Shown here piece after piece: positions 23,842-33,367 of a DNA stretch of 34,714 bases; the first letter of the stretch is position 1; each line of letters begins with the position of its first letter. Made by a program: the position numbers and the translations under genes. Origin of the DNA: Calderihabitans maritimus (GTDB lineage: Bacteria > Bacillota > KKC1 > Calderihabitantales > Calderihabitantaceae); contig NZ_BDGJ01000164.1 of the NCBI RefSeq assembly GCF_002207765.1, forward strand, positions 19,162 to 53,875. Direction: 5' to 3'. Under the pieces are notes generated by a model that saw nothing but the letters and a program-made list of their open reading frames with translations, had not been told where the DNA came from and made no database searches.

Positions 23842-24795
23842 GTGAAAAAAGGAGATCGTATTTGGCTGATAGCAGTGCTGGGATTGCTTATTCTAACCGC
23901 CGTAATCTCCTATATTTACGCAGGCTTGGTAAAGATGGAAGCAGGGTTGGAGAGGCGGAGGCAGAATGAAGAGAAGCAAGAGGCGTTCAACCGTGTGCCT
24001 CAATACCGGGGAAGTATTGGCGGGCACGGGGAGTACAGGCTTATTCGACCGGTAGGCGTTTACGTGGACGAAGTCGGGAATGTATATGTCTCGGATGCGG
24101 GCAGGGGCAGAGTGGAGGTTTTTAGCGCCTCCGGTGAACACATGCGTAGTTTCACGCCACCGGGAAGATCGAGCGACAGCTATCTATACGGTATAGTGAA
24201 GCGGGGGGACAATATCCTGGTCGCGGATGCCGGGAGAGAGGTTGTTTTTGAGCTGGGTTTTTCCGAAAAAGCCCGGGAAGTAGTGGTAAAAGATAAGCTG
24301 GGTACGGTGCGGCCGGGAGCCGTAGTGATAGACGGCAAGGGTCAGACAATTTTATCGGACCTGAAAGGGCACCGCGTCGTTATCCTGGACGAGAAGAACC
24401 GGGTGCTCAAAAGCTTGGGAAAGAAAGCAGGGGAGCCAGGGATATTACAGTATCCCCACGGGATAGCGGTAGACACGCAAGGAAGGTTATGGGTAACGGA
24501 TGCGGGCAACCGGCGCATTCAGGTGTTTGACGCCCGAGGGAAGGTGAAATTTACGGTTGACGGAACCGCAAACGGTGGTCGACCTTTTGTCGCTTTGCGC
24601 GGAGTAGCTGTGGATGAATTAGGCAGAGTCATGGCGGTGGACGCTTTGGCGGGAGTGATCCGCGTTTTTAATCTTAAGGGAGAGGAAATATTCAGCTTTG
24701 GTAGGGACTTAAAATTCCCGATGGGGATTTTTGTCCGGGAGGGTAAGATATTTATTGCTGATACCGGTAACGGAAGGATTCAAATTTGGGAATAG
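23842..24795 (+). CDS. NHL-repeat beta-propeller protein (paired with the riboswitch-controlled cytochrome)
   Basis: A 317-residue protein starting at GTG 23842 behind GGGGGAG. A membrane segment (about 8-28) and a short charged, probably helical linker rich in Arg, Glu and Gln (about 29-50) precede six NHL blades, with VYVSDAGRGRVEVF, LWVTDAGNRRIQVFD and IFIADTGNGRIQIW. It is most like the NHL protein at 11191, and its upstream neighbour is most like the cytochrome following 11191, so gene order is reversed but the pairing is kept. A strong terminator separates it from the cytochrome, which would make it less abundant. No enzymatic function is visible. Confidence 0.85.
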   Translation: MKKGDRIWLIAVLGLLILTAVISYIYAGLVKMEAGLERRRQNEEKQEAFNRVPQYRGSIGGHGEYRLIRPVGVYVDEVGNVYVSDAGRGRVEVFSASGEHMRSFTPPGRSSDSYLYGIVKRGDNILVADAGREVVFELGFSEKAREVVVKDKLGTVRPGAVVIDGKGQTILSDLKGHRVVILDEKNRVLKSLGKKAGEPGILQYPHGIAVDTQGRLWVTDAGNRRIQVFDARGKVKFTVDGTANGGRPFVALRGVAVDELGRVMAVDALAGVIRVFNLKGEEIFSFGRDLKFPMGIFVREGKIFIADTGNGRIQIWE

Positions 24796-24881
24796 AAAAC
24801 ATTTTTAGACTGGAAGCAGGAAATGCCTGACAAATCTCGAATAAGTTAACCGATTGCTTGTTACAACTTTCTCAAACCGGG

Positions 24882-24910
24882 TTAATATTCTAAAGAGATA
24901 ATGTTATAAT
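24882..24910 (+). promoter_or_regulatory. Probable promoter of the tetrapyrrole operon (extended -10)
   Basis: TGT-TATAAT gives an extended -10 box (TATAAT at 24905-24910), with a weak TTAATA -35 box (24882-24887) and a 17-bp spacer. It lies 35 bp before the first heme gene. The rest of 24796-24945 shows no gene. Confidence 0.6.
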
Positions 24911-24945
24911 TAGAGGGACATTATTTCCCGAGTTAGGATGATAGG

Positions 24946-25581
24946 ATGACCAGTTATTACCCGGTCTTTTTTGACCTTTCCCGGAGACCTTGCCTGGTGG
25001 TGGGCGGGGGAAAGGTTGCGGAACGAAAAGTTAGAGATTTGCTGAGGGCCGGGGCGGCGGTTACCGTAATCAGTCCCCAGCTGACCGGTGGACTGGAAGA
25101 GCTGGCCCGCCGTGGCGCCATCCAGTATCTGGCGCGACCCTACCAGGCCGGAGATGTGGAAGGGTATTTCCTGGTGGTCAGCGCTACCGGTGACAAAAGC
25201 GTTAACGAGCAGGTAGCCCGGGAATGCCATGCGCGAGACATACCGGTGAATGTAGTAGACGCTCCCGCTTTGTGTACATTTATAGTTCCGGCCGTATTGC
25301 GTCGGGGTTCGCTGGCCATTGCCGTGTCCACCGGGGGTAAAAGTCCGTACCTGGCCGGAAAAATCAAAAAAAAGCTGGAAGAAGAGTTTGGCCCGGAGTA
25401 CGCCGAGCTTACCGACCTGCTGGGAGAAGTGCGAGATGAGGTTCTGAAGGCCTGTCAGGACCCCCTTAAGAGGAAAGAAGTTTTTCGCTGTCTGGTAGAG
25501 AGTGACCTGCTGGAATTGATCAAGCAGGGGAACAAAAAAATGATAAGGGAGCGGATAAGTAGATGTTTATCCTTACGGTAG
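24946..25581 (+). CDS. Precorrin-2 dehydrogenase (siroheme synthase N-terminal type)
   Basis: A 211-residue protein of the CysG N-terminal/Met8p/SirC family, which oxidises precorrin-2 to sirohydrochlorin with NAD and in some members inserts iron. The NAD-binding glycine motif is [12 protein letters not shown] (about 18-29), and the family signature [11 protein letters not shown] lies at about 128-138. The order [21 protein letters not shown] is typical. It opens the operon and its 3' end overlaps hemA by 19 bp. With the CobA-HemD fusion downstream it makes sirohydrochlorin, the entry to siroheme and to the alternative heme pathway. Ferrochelatase activity cannot be decided from the sequence. 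Confidence 0.9.
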   Translation: MTSYYPVFFDLSRRPCLVVGGGKVAERKVRDLLRAGAAVTVISPQLTGGLEELARRGAIQYLARPYQAGDVEGYFLVVSATGDKSVNEQVARECHARDIPVNVVDAPALCTFIVPAVLRRGSLAIAVSTGGKSPYLAGKIKKKLEEEFGPEYAELTDLLGEVRDEVLKACQDPLKRKEVFRCLVESDLLELIKQGNKKMIRERISRCLSLR

Positions 25582-26897
25582 GTTTAAATCACAAAACGGC
25601 TCCTGTGGAGGTGCGGGAGAAACTGGCCTTTTCGGAAGAAAGCTTACCGGAGGCACTGGCAGAATTAAAAGAACAGCCGCAGATTGAGGGCTGCGTGATT
25701 CTGTCTACGTGCAACCGGACGGAGCTGTATGCGGCTACAACGGACGTAGAGGCCGGCTTGGCCAGCCTGCACACATTCCTGAGCCGGCGATGTAACATGC
25801 CCCTGACTGAACTGCGGGAGTTTCTCTACACCCATACCCTTTATGACGCGGTCCGGCACCTTTTTCGGGTGGCATCGGGACTGGATTCCATGGTTTTGGG
25901 TGAGACGGAGATACTGGGGCAGGTCAGAGATGCCTACCAGATAGCATGTGACCATTCAGCTACTAACGGTGTGCTTAACACTTTCTTCCAGCAGGCTATC
26001 ACGGTGGGTAAGCGGGTAAGGACGGAAACCAAAATTGACCAGAACCCTGTTTCCATCAGTTATACGGCAGTAGAGTTGGTACGGCAACAGTTAGAGGATT
26101 TATCCGGCCTGACCGCTCTGATTGTTGGCGCTGGCGAAATGGGTGAGTTGACGGTAAAACACCTGGTAGCCAACGGGATATCCCGCATTCTGGTGGCCAA
26201 CCGATCTTATGAAAGAGCCGTTCGCCTGCCTGAACGGTTCCAGGGGGAAGCCGTTGAATTCTCCCAACTGTTGGAGCGGATGAAAGAAGCCGATGTAGTT
26301 GTGAGCTGTACCGCCGCAACTCATTATATAATTAAGCGAGACGACATAGCTAGAGTCATGAGAGAACGAGAGGGACAACCCATGTTTTTAATTGATATTG
26401 CGGTACCCCGGGATATTGAGCCGGAGGTTGGGGGGATTGAAGGGGTTACCCTGTACGACATCGACGGTTTGAAGAACGTGGTGGACCGCAACCTGGAGCA
26501 GAGAAGGAAAGCGGCGGAGAAAGCAGAAAAGATTATTGAGGAAGAGATCGAAAGCTTTTTCAAGTGGTTGGGTTCCCTGTTCGTAGTACCAACTATTGTG
26601 GCTCTCAAGGAAAAAGCCAACCGGATTAAGGAAGCGGAACTTACCCGTGCCTTGAACCGCTTGGCTCCCGTGACGGAAAGGGAAAAGAAAGTCATCAGCT
26701 CAATGGCCAACTCTATTGTAAACCAGCTCTTACATGATCCTATTATTAACCTGAAAGAAAGAGCCACCACCAAGCAAGGGCATCTCTATGCGGAGATCCT
26801 CCAAAACCTCTTTAATCTGGAGGTGGAAGGACAGCGCCCAAAAGAAAAGAAAATCGGCCAAAAACCGGTCGGAATAAACACTCAGCAGAGGAATTAG
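25563..26897 (+). CDS. hemA: Glutamyl-tRNA reductase
   Basis: A 444-residue enzyme that reduces glutamyl-tRNA(Glu) with NADPH to glutamate-1-semialdehyde, the first step of C5 tetrapyrrole synthesis, in the cytosol. The catalytic cysteine lies in [11 protein letters not shown] (about 50). The family signature [16 protein letters not shown] and the NADPH-binding GAGEMGELT are present, and the C-terminal dimerisation helix region is complete. The ATG at 25563 lies inside the preceding gene, so translation is coupled. The length is normal for the family. Its product is the substrate of HemL, encoded at the end of the same cluster. Confidence 0.97.
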   Translation: MFILTVGLNHKTAPVEVREKLAFSEESLPEALAELKEQPQIEGCVILSTCNRTELYAATTDVEAGLASLHTFLSRRCNMPLTELREFLYTHTLYDAVRHLFRVASGLDSMVLGETEILGQVRDAYQIACDHSATNGVLNTFFQQAITVGKRVRTETKIDQNPVSISYTAVELVRQQLEDLSGLTALIVGAGEMGELTVKHLVANGISRILVANRSYERAVRLPERFQGEAVEFSQLLERMKEADVVVSCTAATHYIIKRDDIARVMREREGQPMFLIDIAVPRDIEPEVGGIEGVTLYDIDGLKNVVDRNLEQRRKAAEKAEKIIEEEIESFFKWLGSLFVVPTIVALKEKANRIKEAELTRALNRLAPVTEREKKVISSMANSIVNQLLHDPIINLKERATTKQGHLYAEILQNLFNLEVEGQRPKEKKIGQKPVGINTQQRN

Positions 26898-26912
26898 ATT
26901 TGGGGGATAGTT

Positions 26913-27857
26913 ATGGCAAAAGAAATAGTAATCGGGACCAGGGATAGCGCTCTGGCGTTGTGGCAGACCCATTGGGTTTTAGACAAGCTCCAAAAGCTGA
27001 ACCCGGAATACACCTTCCGTGTCAAACATATCAAGACTCAGGGAGACAAAATTTTAGATGTTGCCCTGGCCAAGATCGGCGATAAAGGATTGTTTACCAA
27101 AGAACTGGAGGTTGCGCTGCTGAACCGGGATATTGACCTGGCGGTTCACAGCATGAAGGACCTCCCGACTACGCTGCCGGAAGGACTGGTTATCGGAGCA
27201 ATATGTGAAAGAGCCGAACCGTTCGACGTATTAATTTCCCACAAGGGCTATACTTTAGCTACTTTACCGCAAGGTGCCCGCGTGGGGACCAGCAGCCTGC
27301 GGCGCAGGGCTCAGTTGCTTCACTTCCGGCGCGACCTGCAGATAGAGGATTTGCGGGGCAATTTGAACACCCGCATGGCCAAGCTGGAAAGGCTGGACCT
27401 CGATGGCATCGTCCTGGCGGCAGCCGGTGTTAAACGAATGGGATGGGAAGACAAGATCAGTGAAAGCATTCCCTACGATATATGCCTGCCGGCGGTAGGG
27501 CAGGGAGCCATCGGTGTCGAGATACGGGAAAATGATGAGGAAATTATGAATATTGTAAATAAAATTAATCATCCCGATTCCGCTGATGCCATAAGGGCGG
27601 AGAGGTCAATGATGCGGAAGCTGGAAGGAGGTTGCCAGATCCCCATCGGGGCCCTGGGGCTGATCAAAGACGGGGAGTTGACCCTTCAGGGACTGGTAGC
27701 AAGCCTGGACGGGAAGAAACTGGTAAGGTCATCAGTTACCGGTCCCAGGCAGGAAGCGGAAGAATTAGGGGAAAAACTGGCTTCCATATTGCTGGACATG
27801 GGAGCCGATGAAATCCTACAACAAGTGCGACAGGAGACGGATGAAGATGACAGCTAA
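26913..27857 (+). CDS. hemC: Porphobilinogen deaminase (hydroxymethylbilane synthase)
   Basis: A 314-residue enzyme that joins four porphobilinogen units into hydroxymethylbilane. Signatures: IGTRDSALALWQT at the N-terminus, the substrate-binding AVHSMKDLPTTLP and GTSSLRRRAQL, and the dipyrromethane-cofactor cysteine in GGCQIPIGA (about 241). The ATG at 26913 follows GGGGGA with normal spacing. It ends inside the first codons of the CobA-HemD gene, an arrangement favouring coupled translation. Complete, with no unusual features. Confidence 0.97.
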   Translation: MAKEIVIGTRDSALALWQTHWVLDKLQKLNPEYTFRVKHIKTQGDKILDVALAKIGDKGLFTKELEVALLNRDIDLAVHSMKDLPTTLPEGLVIGAICERAEPFDVLISHKGYTLATLPQGARVGTSSLRRRAQLLHFRRDLQIEDLRGNLNTRMAKLERLDLDGIVLAAAGVKRMGWEDKISESIPYDICLPAVGQGAIGVEIRENDEEIMNIVNKINHPDSADAIRAERSMMRKLEGGCQIPIGALGLIKDGELTLQGLVASLDGKKLVRSSVTGPRQEAEELGEKLASILLDMGADEILQQVRQETDEDDS

Positions 27858-29382
27858 AGTTGGTAAAGTATACCTAGTAGGCGCCGGGCCGGGAGACCCG
27901 AAGTTAATTACCCTTAAGGGCATGGAATGTATCCGCAAGGCGGACGTAATCGTTTATGACCGCCTCATCAACCAGCGGTTGCTCAACTATGCCCGGCCGG
28001 ACGCAGAACTGATTTATGCCGGAAAGTCTCCCGAGAGCCATACGTTGAAGCAAAAGGAAATCAACCAGGTGCTGGTTGAAAAGGCGCGGGAGAATAAGGT
28101 GGTGGTGAGACTGAAGGGAGGGGACCCTTTCCTCTTTGGTCGGGGCGGTGAAGAGGCGGTTGCCCTCCGGGAGGCAGGAATTCCTTACGAGGTGGTCCCG
28201 GGCATTACTTCGGCCATAGCCGTCCCGGCCTATGCCGGGATACCTGTAACGCACCGGAACTATACTTCTTCTTTTGCCGTTATCACCGGCAACGAAGACC
28301 CGTTGAAGGGGGAAGGCACGATAGCCTGGGATAAGATTGCTACCGGCGCAGGCACCCTGGTTTTTTTAATGGGCATGCGGAACCTTCCCCATATCGTAGA
28401 GCAATTGGTAGAAAACGGTCTTGCTCCCGACACGCCGATAGCCCTAATTCAGTGGGGAACGCGCCCGGAACAGCGGACGGTCATCGGTACTCTGGCCGAT
28501 ATTGTTGATAAATCCCGGGAGGCGGGTTTGAAGCACCCGGTTACGATAGTAGTAGGGAAAGTGGCCGGGTTGAGGGAACAGCTTGCCTGGTACGAGGACA
28601 AGCCTCTGTTTGGTAAGAGAATTGTTGTTACCCGTACCCGGGAACAGGCGGGAGCTTTGGCGGAAAAGATCGAGGAACTGGGCGGAGAGGCCTGGGAATT
28701 CCCGGTCATCAAAATAGTCCCCCCCGAGGATTACGGCCCCCTGGACCGGGCCATAGAGGAATTGGAAAAATATAGCTGGATAATTTTCACCAGTGTTAAC
28801 GGAGTTCGCTTCTTTTTTGCCCGTTTGCGGCATCACCGGCGGGATATTCGGGCTCTGGCCGGTATTAAGCTGTGTGCCATTGGTCCGAAAACGCAGGAGG
28901 CTCTGGAACAATATGGTTTCATCGTGGATTACGTACCCCAGGAATACCGGGCGGAGGCGATTATTGAAGGTTTGAAGCAGTACGGGCTCGAAGGCCGGCA
29001 CGTTCTGCTGCCGCGGGCGGATATTGCCAGAAAAATTCTTCCTGAGGCGCTGCAGCAGATGGGAGTGCTGGTGGACGAGGTAGTGGCCTACCGCACGGTA
29101 AAGGGGTCCGGTGACGTAAAAGCTTTAAAAAACATGTTGGAACGGGGAACGGTGCATGCGGTAAGTTTCACCAGTTCTTCTACCGTGAGATACTTTATGG
29201 AATTATTGGGGGAAGAGGCGGCTTCGCTTCTCAAAGGAGTTACCGTGGCCTGCATAGGTCCCATCACCGCGGGAACGGCGCGGGAGCTCGGGCTGCAGGT
29301 CGATGTTGAAGCCCAGGAATATACTATTGATGGGCTGGTTGAGGCTTTAGTAGAATACTTTCAAGGCCGGGACAATGCCTAG
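27847..29382 (+). CDS. cobA-hemD: Fused uroporphyrinogen-III C-methyltransferase / uroporphyrinogen-III synthase (CobA-HemD)
   Basis: A 511-residue bifunctional protein. The N-terminal half (about 1-245) is SAM-dependent CobA/SUMT: VYLVGAGPGDPKLITLKG, RLKGGDPFLFGRGGEE and VPGITSAIAVPAYAGIPVTHR. The C-terminal half (about 258-505) is HemD, with RIVVTRTREQ, ITFTS-like SWIIFTSVNGVRFFF and the closing VACIGPITAGTARELG. It cyclises hydroxymethylbilane and methylates the product to precorrin-2. The ATG at 27847 is preferred (AGGAG 10 nt upstream); an ATG at 27841 and a longer frame from 27808 are open, but the last lies deep inside hemC. Such fusions are common in Clostridia. Confidence 0.95.
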   Translation: MTAKVGKVYLVGAGPGDPKLITLKGMECIRKADVIVYDRLINQRLLNYARPDAELIYAGKSPESHTLKQKEINQVLVEKARENKVVVRLKGGDPFLFGRGGEEAVALREAGIPYEVVPGITSAIAVPAYAGIPVTHRNYTSSFAVITGNEDPLKGEGTIAWDKIATGAGTLVFLMGMRNLPHIVEQLVENGLAPDTPIALIQWGTRPEQRTVIGTLADIVDKSREAGLKHPVTIVVGKVAGLREQLAWYEDKPLFGKRIVVTRTREQAGALAEKIEELGGEAWEFPVIKIVPPEDYGPLDRAIEELEKYSWIIFTSVNGVRFFFARLRHHRRDIRALAGIKLCAIGPKTQEALEQYGFIVDYVPQEYRAEAIIEGLKQYGLEGRHVLLPRADIARKILPEALQQMGVLVDEVVAYRTVKGSGDVKALKNMLERGTVHAVSFTSSSTVRYFMELLGEEAASLLKGVTVACIGPITAGTARELGLQVDVEAQEYTIDGLVEALVEYFQGRDNA

Positions 29383-30390
<1,008 letters not shown>

Positions 30391-30428
30391 CAGCCAGTAA
30401 CTGAGTTAGAAATGGAGGTACCAGAAAG

Positions 30429-31424
30429 ATGCTTATTTCCTGGAATACCACCAACCAGTGTAACATGTACTGTGACCATTGCTACCGGGATGCCGGGGCT
30501 AAGATAGAAGAGGAGCTTTCCACGGAAGAAGGCAAGGCCCTGATCGACGAAATTGTGAAAGCGGGCTTCAAGATTATGATATTCAGCGGCGGCGAGCCCC
30601 TCATGCGGCCGGACATATTCGAACTGGTATCTTACGCGAGGGATAAGGGGTTGCGTCCCGTATTTGGTACCAACGGCACTAAGATTACCCCGGAAGTGGC
30701 ACGAAAAATGAAGGAAGCAGGTGCCCTGGCCGTGGGTATCAGCTTGGACAGTTGTGACCCGGAAAAGCACGACAAGCTCCGGCGTTATAAAGGAGCCTGG
30801 GAGGAAGCCGTTCAGGGTATGAAAAACTGCCGGGAAGCAGGACTTCCCTTCCAGGTGCATACCACGGTAATGGACTGGAACCAGCATGAAATAGAAGACC
30901 TTACGGACCTGGCGGTAGAGCTGGGGGCCATGGCCCACCATATTTTCTTCTTGGTACCTACCGGCCGGGCGGTGAACATAGAGGAAGAGTCCCTGCGGGC
31001 GGAGCAGTATGAAGACCTGCTACACCGGATCCTGAGGAAACAACAGCAGGTGGACATTGAATTGAAGCCTACCTGTGCTCCCCAGTTCATGCGGATTGCC
31101 CACCAGATGGGGATGAAAATGCGTTTCGGACGGGGTTGTCTGGCTGGTACTTCCTACTGCATCATCAGTCCGAAGGGCGATGTACAGCCCTGCGCCTACC
31201 TGAACATTCCTATTGGAAACGTAAGGGAAGTGCCTTTCAGCAAGCTTTGGAAGGAAAGCCCCGTTTTCCAGGAACTGCGGACGATGAAGTACAAGGGCGG
31301 CTGTGGTACCTGCGGGTTTAAGAAGATTTGCGGCGGTTGCCGCGCCCGCGCTTATTTCTACCATGACGGGGACTATATGGCGGAGGAGCCCTGGTGCCTG
31401 TATCACGGACGGAAAGGATATTAA
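30429..31424 (+). CDS. ahbD: AhbD/NirJ2-like radical SAM protein of the siroheme-dependent heme pathway
   Basis: A 331-residue radical SAM protein with C11-x3-C15-x2-C18 (QCNMYCDHC) near the N-terminus, the SAM-contacting GGEPLMRPD, and a cysteine-rich C-terminal region (RGCLAGTSYC, QPCAYL, GGCGTCGFKKICGGC) for a second 4Fe-4S cluster. This is the pattern of AhbD (NirJ2), which converts Fe-coproporphyrin III to heme by two oxidative decarboxylations. Its place after hemB and after precorrin-2 genes supports that. The paralogous step enzyme AhbC and the decarboxylases AhbA/AhbB are not in the window, so confusion with AhbC cannot be wholly excluded. Confidence 0.85.
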   Translation: MLISWNTTNQCNMYCDHCYRDAGAKIEEELSTEEGKALIDEIVKAGFKIMIFSGGEPLMRPDIFELVSYARDKGLRPVFGTNGTKITPEVARKMKEAGALAVGISLDSCDPEKHDKLRRYKGAWEEAVQGMKNCREAGLPFQVHTTVMDWNQHEIEDLTDLAVELGAMAHHIFFLVPTGRAVNIEEESLRAEQYEDLLHRILRKQQQVDIELKPTCAPQFMRIAHQMGMKMRFGRGCLAGTSYCIISPKGDVQPCAYLNIPIGNVREVPFSKLWKESPVFQELRTMKYKGGCGTCGFKKICGGCRARAYFYHDGDYMAEEPWCLYHGRKGY

Positions 31425-31428
31425 AAGG

Positions 31429-31800
31429 GCAGAGGATGTAGCCTTGAGCTCCTACGGCTCTCGGCAGGCAAACTTACCGCTCGGCCTCGCTCAGCATCGG
31501 GGGTGGGCAAAACTTTAACGTCTTCGTATTTTCTCAGATTACGGCAACCCATCGGTTTGTCTTAAGCAACATGGTACCGCCCCATCCCGTTCACCGCTGC
31601 CTCGCTTCGCCCTCGCGGAGTTTGCCTACACCTCGAGCCTAACGTCGCTTGCGCCTACATCCCCTGCCTGCACGGAGAAATGGAGGGAAGCTGGGATCGA
31701 GCTTTGGTTTGGTACGGTTCGACTTAATGTCGCTTCGCTGCGAACACTCGAGCCTTTCGAGGGGCCGGGGGATGTCGCCTTCCGCCTACATCCCCCGGCC
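31429..31800 (+). repeat. Non-coding palindrome-rich stretch between ahbD and hemL
   Basis: This gap of about 440 bp holds no credible gene. GCAGAGGATGTAG (31429-31441) faces CTACATCCCCTGC (31655-31667) as a 12/13 inverted repeat. GGCCGGGGGATGT (31763-31775) faces ACATCCCCCGGCC (31788-31800) as a perfect 13-bp hairpin. CTCGAGCCT followed later by CGCCTACATCCCC occurs twice (from 31632 and from 31748). TCGCTTCGC-like runs recur between them. It looks like clustered copies of an intergenic palindromic repeat. Confidence 0.6.
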
Positions 31801-31865
31801 TGTGCGAGCGGGAACAATAGGGCCAACGGGAGAATTGAAGGAAGAAAAAAAGTTTGGGAGGTGAC

Positions 31866-33164
31866 ATGGTGTTTAAAGGTCTGGAGAAGTCGGCGGCTCT
31901 GTTTGAAGAAGCGCAAAAGTACATACCGGGCGGCGTGAACAGCCCGGTTCGGGCTTTTAAAGCGGTGGGGATGAATCCGCCCTTTATAGTGCGGGGCGAA
32001 GGATCGAAGCTTTATGATGCCGACGGAAACGAGTATGTGGATTATGTAGGGTCCTGGGGTCCCTTGATTTTGGGGCACCGCCATCCCAAAGTTATAGAAG
32101 CCCTTCAACAGTGCCTGGAGATAGGTACCAGTTTCGGTGCTCCCACGGAGATGGAAACGGAAATGGCGCGGCTGGTCATTGAGGCGGTCCCTTCGATTGA
32201 AGTAGTGCGTATGGTCAATTCCGGTACGGAGGCTACCATGAGTGCCCTGCGCCTAGCGCGGGGTTATACCGGAAGAAATAAGATCGTGAAATTCGAAGGA
32301 TGCTACCACGGCCATGCGGACCACCTTCTGATTAAAGCCGGTTCCGGTGCCCTTACTTTGGGTGTGCCTACCAGTCCCGGAGTCCCGGCCAGCATTGCCG
32401 GCAATACTATAGTGGCCCGTTATAACGACCTGGAGGGATTGAAGGAAATTTTTGCCGCGGAAGGGGAAGATATTGCGGCGGTAATTTTGGAACCGGTGGC
32501 CGGGAATATGGGTTGCGTCCCGCCCCAGCCCGGATTTCTGGAAGGCTTAAGAGAGTTGACCCGGGAATATGGAGCTCTACTCATTTTTGACGAAGTCATG
32601 ACCGGTTTCCGGGTGGCCTACGGGGGAGCTCAGGAGCGTTACAACATCGATCCTGACCTGACCTGTTTGGGGAAGATAATTGGCGGTGGGCTCCCGGTAG
32701 GGGCTTACGGCGGCAAGAGAGAAATCATGGAGCACGTGGCGCCGGCGGGGCCTGTTTACCAGGCCGGAACGCTCTCCGGCAATCCCCTGGCCATGAGCGC
32801 GGGAATCGCTACTTTGAAGGTTCTAAAGGAACCCGGAGTATACGAGGAACTGGAGAGGAAATCGGCCAAACTGGCTGCCGGAATGAAAGAAGCGGCGGAA
32901 CAGGCGGGAGCAGTAGCTACTTTCAACCGGGTTGGAGCCATGTTCTCCGCATTCTTTACGGATCAGCCGGTAATAGATTTCGAGACTGCTTCTTCTTCCG
33001 ATACGGAGAAATTCGCTGTGTTCTTCCGGGAGATGTTGAAACAGGGGATTTATCTGGCTCCCTCCCAGTTTGAGGCCGGGTTTATGTCCCTGGCCCACAC
33101 GGATGAGGATATTGAGAAGACTATTGAGGCGAGCTACAAGGCCTTCAAGGCGGCAGCCCAATAG
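31866..33164 (+). CDS. hemL: Glutamate-1-semialdehyde 2,1-aminomutase
   Basis: A 432-residue PLP enzyme that converts glutamate-1-semialdehyde to 5-aminolevulinate, the step after HemA. Signatures: [58 protein letters not shown], and the PLP lysine in [17 protein letters not shown] (about 270). The ATG at 31866 follows GGGAGGTG (31857-31864). It is separated from ahbD by the palindrome-rich gap but is followed by a terminator that probably ends the tetrapyrrole unit. Complete and ordinary. Confidence 0.96.
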   Translation: MVFKGLEKSAALFEEAQKYIPGGVNSPVRAFKAVGMNPPFIVRGEGSKLYDADGNEYVDYVGSWGPLILGHRHPKVIEALQQCLEIGTSFGAPTEMETEMARLVIEAVPSIEVVRMVNSGTEATMSALRLARGYTGRNKIVKFEGCYHGHADHLLIKAGSGALTLGVPTSPGVPASIAGNTIVARYNDLEGLKEIFAAEGEDIAAVILEPVAGNMGCVPPQPGFLEGLRELTREYGALLIFDEVMTGFRVAYGGAQERYNIDPDLTCLGKIIGGGLPVGAYGGKREIMEHVAPAGPVYQAGTLSGNPLAMSAGIATLKVLKEPGVYEELERKSAKLAAGMKEAAEQAGAVATFNRVGAMFSAFFTDQPVIDFETASSSDTEKFAVFFREMLKQGIYLAPSQFEAGFMSLAHTDEDIEKTIEASYKAFKAAAQ

Positions 33165-33208
33165 AACAGGGATCTGTTCTTAAACCGGTCTTCTCCTTAC
33201 ATTTAACG

Positions 33209-33239
33209 GCGCCCCCAGACGGCGGGTGCTTTATTTTTG
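33209..33239 (+). terminator. Intrinsic terminator after hemL
   Basis: GCGCCC (33209-33214) pairs with GGGTGC (33224-33229, one G-U), followed by TTTATTTTTG. It lies 45 bp after the hemL stop codon. The following 33240-33367 holds an AT-rich leader with a CTGGAT/ATCCAG inverted repeat near 33288-33306 and no gene. Confidence 0.65.
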
Positions 33240-33367
33240 TTTAAAAATGGGGGTATTGGGAAATAATAGCACCGACGATGGAAGTTTCTGGATAGATAAT
33301 AATCCAGGTTCGGTAATAAGAATGAAATAACGAGGATGCATCCGGCCTGAGAAAGGGGATGCCGGTG

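Noticed and set aside
31429-31800. CRISPR array or IS element in the palindrome-rich gap
   Set aside because: The repeats are few, unequal in spacing and in opposite orientations, with no transposase frame and no uniform spacers.
31626-32108. A 160-codon - strand frame at the ahbD-hemL gap
   Set aside because: It overlaps the start of hemL and the palindromic repeats and has no start context or motif.
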